IMG/VR virus record: IMGVR_UViG_3300025132_000020
Location: 1 to 30,770 of that record
Source: a virus
Direction: 5' to 3' (one strand)
DNA length: 30,770 nucleotides
The notes below the pieces were generated by a model. The model was not told the DNA's origin and did no database searches. It saw only the letters and a list, made by a program, of their open reading frames with translations. The translations under genes and the position numbers were made by a program. Position 1 is the first letter of the stretch. Each line of letters begins with the position of its first letter. Shown one piece after another: positions 15,363-21,323 of the stretch.

Positions 15363-15769
15363 GGGGCCTCCCAAGTGATCGTCACTTTCTCAACATCGCA
15401 AGATCCCTGATCAACTTTAAAGAACACATAACACTTGTCTGTTAGGTCGTTGCTCATTGTCACAATCACATCGAGCATATAGAGCGCTGTGCCATCTGTC
15501 GCAGTGGTTATCCCTGCTTGGATCGTGCTTTGAGTATCAGTTAAAAAGAAGTTGTTGCCCGCAGCATCCTCACTGATTGAGATCGTCAGCTTTGTTGGGG
15601 TGCTCGCATCGCTCAAATTGCTAAGAAAAATCTGAACAAGTGAGACTTTGGCCAGATAGACAGCTGTACGAGGCGAATAGTTCAGATCAACCTCGATGCC
15701 TTTTGATGCGTCGTAGGCTGTCCCTATGCCGGTTACTGTTGTTGTTGATCGTCCTTTATCCATGCGCAT
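15359..15769 (-). CDS. Unknown beta-rich protein, first gene of the fibre operon
   Basis: 136 residues starting at ATG 15769, seven bases after CAACAGGAGC. I do not recognise the family. It is beta-rich with Thr/Ser-rich strands (STTTVTGIGTAYDASKGIEV, LTISISEDAAGNNFFLTD, YMLDVIVTMSNDLTDKCYVF) and ends in VTITWEAP. Similar small beta proteins encoded just upstream of fibre genes often link fibres to the tail tip, so a virion role is inferred from context. A longer frame up to 15829 is open but has no ribosome site. Confidence 0.7.
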   Translation of the reverse strand: MRMDKGRSTTTVTGIGTAYDASKGIEVDLNYSPRTAVYLAKVSLVQIFLSNLSDASTPTKLTISISEDAAGNNFFLTDTQSTIQAGITTATDGTALYMLDVIVTMSNDLTDKCYVFFKVDQGSCDVEKVTITWEAP

Positions 15770-15808
15770 AATATAGCTCCTGTTGTCATGGTGTGCTCTA
15801 CCAATAAC

Positions 15809-15840
15809 AAAAAGTTTAGAGGGCAGCAAACGCCACCCTC
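15809..15840 (-). terminator. Probable terminator of the exonuclease transcript
   Basis: On the - strand the sequence forms a 9-bp stem (GAGGGTGGC with GCTGCCCTC, two wobble pairs, loop GTTT) followed by TAAACTTTTTG. It would end transcription of the exonuclease gene before the fibre operon. The segment 15770-15908 has no gene; it also holds an unused AACAGGAG-type site on the + strand near 15860 and a small AGCAGG/CCTGCT stem near 15889-15906. Confidence 0.55.
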
Positions 15841-15908
15841 AAGGACTTAATGAAGCCCTACAACAGGAGAACCGGCACAAAAACCGATCCAAGCAGGCAC
15901 CACCCTGC

Positions 15909-16478
15909 TCAGGTGTACTCTATCCCATCCGGCGAGAATTTCCACTCTAATTTTTTAAGATCCCTGCGACAAAGATAAAACAAATCCCGCACATGCTCAG
16001 CGTCAACAAGTGCATCGTGAGCATTGTCTAGCGACCAGCCAAGAAAGCGCCTAATCTCATCCAGTCGGCAGCTCTTAAGGCCCAGCGGGAACAGCGAAGC
16101 TAACGCTAGATGCTTTGTGTCTATGTATCGATTTTTCATCTTAAAATTAGTGTATCTAGGGCAAACAAGAGCTTTAACAAACTCAATATCAAAGAGCGGG
16201 TTATGTCCCACAATCACCATATCAGGCCGCTGATCAAAGAAGTCTCTTAACCAGAGCGCAGCCTTGCTTGAGTGGATGCTGTTCTTCCAGCCCTCATAAG
16301 TGTACCCGTTGACTTTTAAAGCCTCCGGATCTGCCTCATTGAGCCTTAAAGGCGTTATTTTTTGGTGTGTCCTATAGATCTCTTTATCATCTTTGTGTAA
16401 GATTATAGCAAAGCTGATCAGCTCGTGGCGATCAGGCTTCAGGCCGGTGGTTTCTGTGTCAAAAAAACAGTATTTCAT
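15909..16478 (-). CDS. DnaQ-like 3'-5' exonuclease (DEDDh)
   Basis: 189 residues; ATG at 16478. The three exonuclease motifs are clear: ExoI FDTETTGL (D7, E9), ExoII VGHNPLFDIEF (D97) and ExoIII AHDALVDAEHV (H154, D159). This is the DEDDh family of Mg-dependent 3'-5' exonucleases, with the fold of the polymerase III epsilon subunit and RNase T. In phages such enzymes are used for proofreading, single-strand trimming in recombination, or RNA/DNA turnover. No polymerase is encoded in this genome, so it may support host polymerase or recombination. It is divergent from the replication operon starting at 16552 and shares its promoter region. Confidence 0.88.
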   Translation of the reverse strand: MKYCFFDTETTGLKPDRHELISFAIILHKDDKEIYRTHQKITPLRLNEADPEALKVNGYTYEGWKNSIHSSKAALWLRDFFDQRPDMVIVGHNPLFDIEFVKALVCPRYTNFKMKNRYIDTKHLALASLFPLGLKSCRLDEIRRFLGWSLDNAHDALVDAEHVRDLFYLCRRDLKKLEWKFSPDGIEYT

Positions 16479-16487
16479 AATAAATCC

Positions 16488-16516
16488 TTGCGCTATAAAC
16501 CTGCTGATTATAGAAT
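16488..16516 (+). promoter_or_regulatory. Promoter of the early (replication) operon, divergent from the exonuclease
   Basis: -35 TTGCGC (16488-16493), 17-base spacer containing TATAAAC, -10 TAGAAT (16511-16516). The - strand has a possible overlapping -10 TATAAT (16512-16507) for the exonuclease gene. The TATAAAC element recurs at the other early promoters, although here it lies inside the spacer instead of before the -35. Confidence 0.6.
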
Positions 16517-16551
16517 GGTATCACACCACCATAACAACAGGAGGACAATAG

Positions 16552-17010
16552 ATGTCCAAACAAACAAAGCACGCTCGGCTTTTTGCTGAAGACTTGCGCC
16601 ATATAGCACAAATGAAACAGGCTGAGATAAAAGCCTATCTCGCTCTGAGATATTGCAGCTATCTCGATATGAGCAGCAAATTCATATCAACCAAATGCAC
16701 CATATCACAGGATCAGCTTGCGGCTTATTCTGGGGTAAGTCGAGCCACAATAACAAGAGGAATCGCACTCCTTAAAAAGCGCTTTCCGAACAACCTCACT
16801 GTAACAAGGCAGCTAGGACGACCCGCAATCATTGAGCTTGTGATTATTCGGGATGCGGCCACAAAAGAGTCAACATGTGACGCAAATAGAAAGGTCAACA
16901 TGGTGAGACAATCAAAAGAGTCACATGGTGACGCAAGCTACATATATAAACAAAATAATAAACATGATAATATAGTAGAATTTTCTTCTTATTTCGACTC
17001 TGACTTTTAA
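16552..17010 (+). CDS. Winged-helix DNA-binding protein, probable replication initiator
   Basis: 152 residues from ATG 16552 after AACAGGAGGACAATAG. N-terminal helices (EIKAYLALRYCSYLDM) precede a helix-turn-helix at about 51-77 (ISQDQLAAYSGVSRATITRG) and a wing (NLTVTRQLGRPAIIELV), the organisation of replication initiator or replisome proteins in phages (e.g. DnaD- or O-like N-terminal domains). The C-terminus is basic then Asn-rich. It is the first gene of the early operon and is followed by a possible helicase loader, fitting an origin-binding role; a transcription regulator is the alternative. Confidence 0.6.
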   Translation: MSKQTKHARLFAEDLRHIAQMKQAEIKAYLALRYCSYLDMSSKFISTKCTISQDQLAAYSGVSRATITRGIALLKKRFPNNLTVTRQLGRPAIIELVIIRDAATKESTCDANRKVNMVRQSKESHGDASYIYKQNNKHDNIVEFSSYFDSDF

Positions 17011-17024
17011 CACAGGAGCACCAA

Positions 17025-17672
17025 ATGACAGATCCATACAGATACGGAACACCCGACCATGTGAGAGCGTGCAATCATGCCGCCTCTATGCTTCAAACAA
17101 ACTGGTCAATACTGCGCACAAATGACCTCTGGCTGACACAAATGGAAGTTATCCTAAGATCCTCCTTCAAAGAGACAAAGCCCGAAGCAATCACCAAGGC
17201 CGCAGCAAAATACATCGCTGAGAGCCTCGCAGACTTCCCACCGCCAGCAGGCAAGATCGTCAAAGCTATGCGGGGTTTTATCGGAAACAGCAAGCTCAAA
17301 ACCACTTATGCAGACTGTGAGCTTTGTGACGGTGGTTTGAGGCTGGTGCATTATTGGGAGCGCATCAAACAAGCACCAAGAATGACGCAAGTGTTCGCCA
17401 GCTGCTCGTGCGAGGCAGGCCGCAAAAAAGAAAATTTAGGAGTGCACAAGCTTGATGTCTTGCTTGAGATCCTTGATCGGCGTGACAACCTCATGACGGA
17501 GGTATGGTACCAAACGAGGCACGAGGAGCGGATCCCTATGGAGCTTCAGGTGTGCCCTGATCGAGAATGGTGGGATCAGTCTTTTAAGCGAAGCACCTAC
17601 AAGCCACTAGCAAAGCACTTACCCAACCACGATAAAGATATGTTAACCCTCTTCAGAGAGAACAGCCCATGA
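17025..17672 (+). CDS. Possible helicase loader / replisome protein with zinc site
   Basis: 215 residues from ATG 17025 after ACAGGAGCACCAA. The N-terminal 85 residues (TQMEVILRSSFKETKPEAIT, then YIAESLADFPPPAGKIVKAM) resemble the small helical domain of phage helicase-loading proteins, where a FPP segment is common. Then follow four Cys (C98, C101, C127, C129; CELCDGG and CSCEAG) that could bind zinc. No Walker motifs are present, so it is not an AAA+ loader. It stands between the initiator candidate and the HNH protein; overlap of its stop with the next start (4 bases) shows coupling. The function is inferred. Confidence 0.45.
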   Translation: MTDPYRYGTPDHVRACNHAASMLQTNWSILRTNDLWLTQMEVILRSSFKETKPEAITKAAAKYIAESLADFPPPAGKIVKAMRGFIGNSKLKTTYADCELCDGGLRLVHYWERIKQAPRMTQVFASCSCEAGRKKENLGVHKLDVLLEILDRRDNLMTEVWYQTRHEERIPMELQVCPDREWWDQSFKRSTYKPLAKHLPNHDKDMLTLFRENSP

Positions 17673-18328
17673 CCAAAAGACCCCCACAATTCAGAATAGT
17701 TGAGACCCTGCGCATGATGGAAATGCTCACAGGCAATATTCAATATCTTAAAGAGCTTAAAGAGGAGAGCATAAAGCAGCTAGATGATGCCTGTTCTTCT
17801 TTCCTGCAAGGCGCTGACGACGATCAAAAGAGCGAGCTGGTTAGGTTCCTCTACTGGCACAGCAACCTCAACGCAACGACGATCCAACAATTAACAGGCA
17901 AGAGCGCCAAACAGCTCAGTGTCATATCTGGCCCGCTTTGCTTTGTGGCTCAATGCGTGACCTGTGGCAGCGACTACACAGCCCGCAAGACCAGCAGAAA
18001 CGCAGACTATGATCAACAATGCGATATATGTAGCAACAAGGACAGAATCAGAGCACACAAGGCCTTTTTGCTCGATTGGGAAGAGGTCGATCACATCCCT
18101 GATTCGGTCGACAAACAAAGTTATGCGGCATACCTCAACAGCGCAAGCTGGAAGAAAAGACGAAAGATCGCATTAAAGAGGGCCGGCTATCGTTGCCAGC
18201 TTTGTTCACAAGCTCAAACTCGGCTTGAGGTACACCACAACAGCTATGAGAGATTGGGCAGAGAAGAGCTAGAGGATCTGTGTGTGTTGTGTACCAGCTG
18301 CCATAAAAAACACCATAATATTGAATAG
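17669..18328 (+). CDS. HNH endonuclease with N-terminal zinc ribbon
   Basis: 219 residues from ATG 17669. An N-terminal helical part (about 1-90) precedes a four-Cys zinc ribbon (CVTC at 96-99, CDIC at 118-121). The C-terminal HNH domain is complete: LNSASWKKRRKIALKRAGYR, a CQLC knuckle (176-179), EVHHNSYERLG (H189, H190), then LCVLCTSCHKKHH. HNH nucleases in HK97-like phages commonly stand beside the terminase and aid packaging; here the gene is in the early operon, far from TerL, so a role in replication, recombination or as a homing-type enzyme is possible. Confidence 0.8.
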   Translation: MTKRPPQFRIVETLRMMEMLTGNIQYLKELKEESIKQLDDACSSFLQGADDDQKSELVRFLYWHSNLNATTIQQLTGKSAKQLSVISGPLCFVAQCVTCGSDYTARKTSRNADYDQQCDICSNKDRIRAHKAFLLDWEEVDHIPDSVDKQSYAAYLNSASWKKRRKIALKRAGYRCQLCSQAQTRLEVHHNSYERLGREELEDLCVLCTSCHKKHHNIE

Positions 18329-18386
18329 GTGATCGTCTATGCGGATAACGGTTTTAAAAAAGATCAGTTATTTATATGATATAAAC

Positions 18387-18415
18387 TTGAGAAATATAAA
18401 AGACCGGTTTATAAT
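18387..18415 (+). promoter_or_regulatory. Sigma70-like promoter P1 of a small-gene cassette
   Basis: TATAAAC-type extension, -35 TTGAGA (18387-18392), 17-base spacer ending in CCGGTT, -10 TATAAT (18410-18415). Same arrangement as the promoter at 19544-19572. The 115-base stretch 18329-18443 holds only this promoter. Confidence 0.8.
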
Positions 18416-18443
18416 AGAGTATACCTAAACAACAGGAAACACC

Positions 18444-18635
18444 ATGAGCACAATCAAAATTAACAACCAAGAATATAATATCTTAAATACAGATGAGCTT
18501 AGATACTGTAAGATGATCACCTTAGAGGGCAAAAGAGGAGCGCAAGCAAAGCTTTTTATCTATGAGAACGGATCTCTCAAGCTTATTAAAGGCAAGTCAC
18601 ACAAGAAAGTAACCATCAAAACAATAGAAATGTAA
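18444..18635 (+). CDS. Small basic unknown protein (gene A of cassette 1)
   Basis: 63 residues from ATG 18444, following AACAGGAAACACC. Basic, beta-like pattern (IKINNQEYNIL, AKLFIYENGSLKLIKGK, KVTIKTIEM) with no Cys cluster or membrane segment. No known family. It is the first gene after promoter P1 and is followed by a GNRA-loop hairpin and another small gene, an arrangement that recurs near 19.6 and 30.2 kb with different proteins. Confidence 0.65.
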   Translation: MSTIKINNQEYNILNTDELRYCKMITLEGKRGAQAKLFIYENGSLKLIKGKSHKKVTIKTIEM

Positions 18636-18640
18636 CAACC

Positions 18641-18673
18641 ACCAGCCCCGAAAGGGGCACCACCCAACAGGAG
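18641..18673 (+). promoter_or_regulatory. GNRA-loop hairpin plus ribosome site leader (copy 1)
   Basis: GCCCC-GAAA-GGGGC (18645-18658) followed by the constant ACCACCCAACAGGAG and the ATG of the next gene at 18680. Copies 2 and 3 have 6-bp stems with GCAA and GAAA loops. No T-tract follows, so this is a probable mRNA structural element between genes A and B rather than a terminator. Confidence 0.75.
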
Positions 18674-18679
18674 AAACCA

Positions 18680-19015
18680 ATGTATATTTATCGACACGAC
18701 ACAGCACAGATCGGACAGTTAGAGCTCAAGATCAAAACAGGCGAGAACATCGCATCAGACATGATCCGCAGCTACTATCACACAGGCGACAAGAGGATCA
18801 CCTTCAACAAGCACATGAATATGTTTGAGTGCTCAGAACACGACTATCAAGAGATCGCCTCATTGTTCTATCACATCGAGTTTTTAAGCGCCTCATTTGA
18901 TGCTTTGGGCTGGACACCAGCGGATCAGGGCGACTTTATGCAGCAGTATGATCATCTGTCCTTGTGGGATGGGTACTATGCCGCTGTTAATGCAATGTGT
19001 GAATTAATCGACTAA
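18680..19015 (+). CDS. Unknown acidic small protein (gene B of cassette 1)
   Basis: 111 residues from ATG 18680 after CAACAGGAGAAACCA. Acidic and rich in aromatic residues (IRSYYHTGDKRITFNKHMN, YQEIASLFYHIEFLSASFDA, GDFMQQYDHLSLWDGYYAAV). No membrane segment. I do not recognise the family. The size, acidity and early promoter resemble host-takeover or anti-defence proteins of phages, but no motif supports this. Confidence 0.65.
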   Translation: MYIYRHDTAQIGQLELKIKTGENIASDMIRSYYHTGDKRITFNKHMNMFECSEHDYQEIASLFYHIEFLSASFDALGWTPADQGDFMQQYDHLSLWDGYYAAVNAMCELID

Positions 19016-19030
19016 TCAACAGGAGCAATC

Positions 19031-19408
19031 ATGAAAAACTATCTAACATCTAGAATAAAGCGCTCAGGAGCGGTCATTGTCTGCGTTATCTGCCCGTTCT
19101 GCGGCTATTCGCAAAGGGAGCCTTTAAGGGGCATGGATCGCACTGTCTGCGGGCGCTGTGGGGCATCAAGTGAGAAGGGGCGATACTACACCAAGGATCA
19201 ACTGCTCGATCGCATCCACGAGCTAAGAAGGGCGGTCGACCTTAGACACAAGGCCGCCATTCAGGATCTGAGTTGTGGCATCTTGCCCTCCAACAGAGGA
19301 CAGAGCCTAAGACAACAACGGGATCAGCTTAGGTGCTTAAAAGATGCAGCTGGTCAATACGGAATAACAACAGAACAACAAGAAAAAAGAGGAGCTAGAA
19401 ATGACTGA
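19031..19408 (+). CDS. Zinc-ribbon small protein
   Basis: 125 residues from ATG 19031 after CAACAGGAGCAATC. A zinc ribbon near the N-terminus has C-x2-C knuckles at C21-C24 (CPFCGYSQ) and C40-C43 (CGRCG). The rest is a basic helical region (LLDRIHELRRAVDLRHKAAI, LRQQRDQLRCLKDAAGQYG), consistent with nucleic-acid or protein binding. No enzyme motif. Its end overlaps the next small gene by 8 bases. Confidence 0.6.
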   Translation: MKNYLTSRIKRSGAVIVCVICPFCGYSQREPLRGMDRTVCGRCGASSEKGRYYTKDQLLDRIHELRRAVDLRHKAAIQDLSCGILPSNRGQSLRQQRDQLRCLKDAAGQYGITTEQQEKRGARND

Positions 19409-19541
19409 ATTTATGAGCAATGTGCATTATTTTATGCAGGATCATCATTTAATTATCAAATTTTTATTTATTATGATCGGCGCTGCGGCCTTCGGTTTTG
19501 TGGTGAATATGGATAAAAGATTAAAAAAAGATAGGTTATAA
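19401..19541 (+). CDS. 46-residue single-membrane-segment protein
   Basis: ATG 19401 follows GGAGCTAGAA with good spacing. The product has a hydrophobic segment of about 20 residues (IIKFLFIMIGAAAFGFVVNM) and a basic end (DKRLKKDRL), so the C-terminus should face the cytoplasm. Start overlaps the previous gene and the TAA at 19539-19541 overlaps the TATAAAC of promoter P2. Too small for simple family assignment; early membrane proteins of this type may affect the host envelope or superinfection, which is a guess. Confidence 0.6.
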   Translation: MTEFMSNVHYFMQDHHLIIKFLFIMIGAAAFGFVVNMDKRLKKDRL

Positions 19542-19543
19542 AC

Positions 19544-19572
19544 TTGAGAATTATGAAGAACCGGTTTATAAT
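19544..19572 (+). promoter_or_regulatory. Sigma70-like promoter P2 of a small-gene cassette
   Basis: -35 TTGAGA (19544-19549), 17-base spacer ending in CCGGTT, -10 TATAAT (19567-19572). The downstream leader 19570-19604 matches the - strand leader 30220-30186 at 34 of 35 positions. Confidence 0.85.
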
Positions 19573-19605
19573 AGAATATAACCAATGAGCAACAGGAGCT
19601 TAAAA

Positions 19606-19920
19606 ATGTCAGATACTTACACCTTAGACAACAGAGTAGAAGAGCACATAAACCCTTCCGAAAGGGAAGCCTACATGAAGCAATATTTTAATGCACTGCA
19701 TTTGAAAGTAGTCGACTACAGGCATCTTCAGTGTTGGGGCATGTTTGTTGTTACAAGCGATGGTTCAGTCTATAAAGTTACAGCAGAAGATAGAAATACC
19801 ATGCGTATTGAGGACACATATGCACAAATTTCACGTGTCCATTGCCCAGAAACGGTCAACAAAGTACTTGATGCTTATGTCACGATAGACAGAGTGCAGC
19901 GCGGTCTTGATCTACACTAA
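19606..19920 (+). CDS. Unknown small protein (gene A of cassette 2)
   Basis: 104 residues from ATG 19606, seven bases after CAACAGGAG; the upstream ATG 19585 precedes the ribosome site and is rejected. The sequence is mixed alpha/beta (REAYMKQYFNALHLKVVDYR, CWGMFVVTSDGSVYKVTAED) without recognised domains. The central part G.FVV.SDGSVYKVT looks like a small beta-hairpin domain. It stands between promoter P2 and the second GNRA hairpin. Function unknown. Confidence 0.65.
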   Translation: MSDTYTLDNRVEEHINPSEREAYMKQYFNALHLKVVDYRHLQCWGMFVVTSDGSVYKVTAEDRNTMRIEDTYAQISRVHCPETVNKVLDAYVTIDRVQRGLDLH

Positions 19921-19925
19921 TAATC

Positions 19926-19960
19926 ACCAGCCCCCGCAAGGGGGCACCACCCAACAGGAG
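19926..19960 (+). promoter_or_regulatory. GNRA-loop hairpin plus ribosome site leader (copy 2)
   Basis: GCCCCC-GCAA-GGGGGC (19930-19945) followed by the constant ACCACCCAACAGGAG, then AAACCACC and ATG 19969. Stem is one pair longer than copy 1 and the loop changes from GAAA to GCAA, both GNRA. Confidence 0.8.
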
Positions 19961-19968
19961 AAACCACC

Positions 19969-20106
19969 ATGATCTATTCAAATCAAGAAACACGCTATCT
20001 AGCGCAGAAAGAGAACCCCAGCTGCTTCTCATTTTATAAAATAGAGGGCGGGTATGTCTGCTTTTATTGCGCTCAAAGCCTAAGCACATGGCTCAATCAA
20101 CGATAA
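19969..20106 (+). CDS. 45-residue unknown protein (gene B of cassette 2)
   Basis: ATG 19969 follows CAACAGGAGAAACCACC. The translation has 45 residues with ETRYLAQKENPSCFSFYK and GGYVCFYCAQSLSTWLNQR; three Cys (one CxxC-like pair FYCAQ is incomplete) do not form a full zinc site. The perfect leader and the TAA at 20104-20106 placed shortly before the next leader make it a credible gene. No family recognised. Confidence 0.6.
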   Translation: MIYSNQETRYLAQKENPSCFSFYKIEGGYVCFYCAQSLSTWLNQR

Positions 20107-20129
20107 CCACCACCAAACAGGAGAACACC

Positions 20130-20378
20130 ATGAACAGATCAATAAAACAAAAAGTAGAGCAAATAACATCCCAATACCAAAGCATTTCTGAGTGTTTGGA
20201 GCACCTAAAAGCAGATTTTGAAAAAGTCTATTTTTTAGATGATCAAATTTCTAAGTTAAACACCAATGCTCACATTGTCGCTTTATTGGGTAGGCGAAAA
20301 ATGACAGAGGATATTGTAAATCAGATTAAAGACTTACAAAAAATGAAGAGTCAAATTCTTAACAGGAGAACACCATGA
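20130..20378 (+). CDS. Unknown coiled-coil small protein
   Basis: 82 residues from ATG 20130, preceded by AAACAGGAGAACACC; a longer frame from 20067 lacks a ribosome site. Predicted helical throughout (KQKVEQITSQYQSISECLEH, then VNQIKDLQKMKSQILNRR). The last codons form the ribosome site (AACAGGAG) of the next gene, which overlaps by four bases, so both are coupled. No known function. Confidence 0.65.
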   Translation: MNRSIKQKVEQITSQYQSISECLEHLKADFEKVYFLDDQISKLNTNAHIVALLGRRKMTEDIVNQIKDLQKMKSQILNRRTP

Positions 20379-20776
20379 ACAACGAAACATTACAGAACCT
20401 AAGAAAAGCGGGCTTTATCGTGAAGCTACAAGGCAAAGAGTTTGTTCTCTTTGCAGGGCTTCAAGTCCTTGCTAGAGAGCTGGGCCTTAAGAGCGTCAAC
20501 ACTGAGCTTGTAAGCATTGATAAAGACTCTCAGACCACGATCGACGGTGAGCAAACCGTAATAACAAAGGCGACAGGCTTAACGATATTTAAGGCCACTG
20601 TTAGCGGCGATATGGGCACATTCACCTCGTATGGGGACGCATCCCCTAAAAATGTTGGCAGGATGATCGCTCCACATCTGATCAGAATGGCCGAGACTAG
20701 GGCGATCGCTCGTGCGCTTCGGCTCTATTGTGCGATCGGCATGACCAGTCTTGAAGAACTAGGGGGTGGACAATGA
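20375..20776 (+). CDS. Rad52/ERF-like single-strand annealing protein candidate
   Basis: 133 residues from ATG 20375. N-terminal part with FVLFAGLQVLARELGLKSV, a beta segment with TKATGLTIFKATV and a conserved-looking C-terminus FTSYGDASPKNVGRMIAPHL then IRMAETRAIARALRLYCAIG. The arrangement of beta strands followed by an R..ETRA.ARALR helix resembles Rad52/ERF-type annealing proteins and related phage and archaeal proteins, though shorter than usual (often 150-250). If right, it anneals single-stranded DNA during replication-linked recombination. It could otherwise be an unknown nucleic-acid binding family. It overlaps the next gene by 4 bases. Confidence 0.45.
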   Translation: MNNETLQNLRKAGFIVKLQGKEFVLFAGLQVLARELGLKSVNTELVSIDKDSQTTIDGEQTVITKATGLTIFKATVSGDMGTFTSYGDASPKNVGRMIAPHLIRMAETRAIARALRLYCAIGMTSLEELGGGQ

Positions 20777-21036
20777 ACCCCACAATCACAAGAACAACAG
20801 CAAACCGCATTATTCAAGAGATGGATGAGAGCTGGCGAAATGGCACATCTGATCTCATCAAGCGGATCGACAAGTTCCACATCTATCAAAACGGGCGCTG
20901 TCTTACTCGGTACAGGTTTATGCTCAAAGACGGGGCGGTCTTGTCCTCGTTTGGAGACTGGAAGAAATACAACAGCAACGATCCTCATGCGATCATGATC
21001 GACAGCCTGCATCAACTAACAGATCGCAAATTATAA
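20773..21036 (+). CDS. Unknown small protein after the annealing-protein candidate
   Basis: 87 residues from ATG 20773 overlapping the stop of the previous gene. Helix near the start (TANRIIQEMDESWRNGTSDL), then a beta part (FHIYQNGRCLTRYRFMLKDG). No motif recognised. Coupled translation with the upstream annealing-protein candidate suggests a shared task, for example DNA binding or accessory recombination work. Confidence 0.65.
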   Translation: MNPTITRTTANRIIQEMDESWRNGTSDLIKRIDKFHIYQNGRCLTRYRFMLKDGAVLSSFGDWKKYNSNDPHAIMIDSLHQLTDRKL

Positions 21037-21047
21037 CAGGAGATAAC

Positions 21048-21323
21048 ATGACACACTTTAATCGATTTTTTAAACACCAGCTTGAACTAGCCAGCTGCTC
21101 TATCAATCAGAGCGAGCTTTGTAGGCAGTCAGAAACAACATGGCCATGTCTGTGGAAATGGGCAACAAAGCCAATCAAAGAGCGCCCCAAGGATCAAACG
21201 CTTTACAGGGTTTTTGTTGTCTTGGCGCCTTATGTCGGCTCTACTCCTCAGAACCTTATGATCGAGGCGAATCAGGCTATTCTCGAAGACTTCTTTGCAA
21301 GAATGGAGGTGCTCCATGGGTGA
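21048..21323 (+). CDS. Small helix-turn-helix-like regulator candidate
   Basis: 91 residues from ATG 21048 after ACAGGAGATAAC. The first half (FFKHQLELASCSINQSELC, then CLWKWATKP) has the length and spacing of a Cro-like helix-turn-helix, with S-I-N-Q-S-E-L-C as the first helix region and W.CLWKW as a second recognition helix. The rest is helical and may dimerise. It ends 8 bases inside the start of the methyltransferase gene. It could regulate the early operon. The family assignment is weak. Confidence 0.4.
   Translation: MTHFNRFFKHQLELASCSINQSELCRQSETTWPCLWKWATKPIKERPKDQTLYRVFVVLAPYVGSTPQNLMIEANQAILEDFFARMEVLHG

Noticed and set aside
15849-15977. Small + strand reading frame beginning ATGAAGCCCTAC
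   Set aside because: It runs into the antisense of the exonuclease gene and has no ribosome site in front of the ATG.
18641-18673. GNRA hairpins as rho-independent terminators
   Set aside because: No T-tract follows the stem; a ribosome site and the next gene follow instead.
19585-19605. Earlier ATG for the cassette 2 gene A
   Set aside because: This stretch includes the AACAGGAG ribosome site, which correctly serves ATG 19606; it is also conserved as leader at 30.2 kb.
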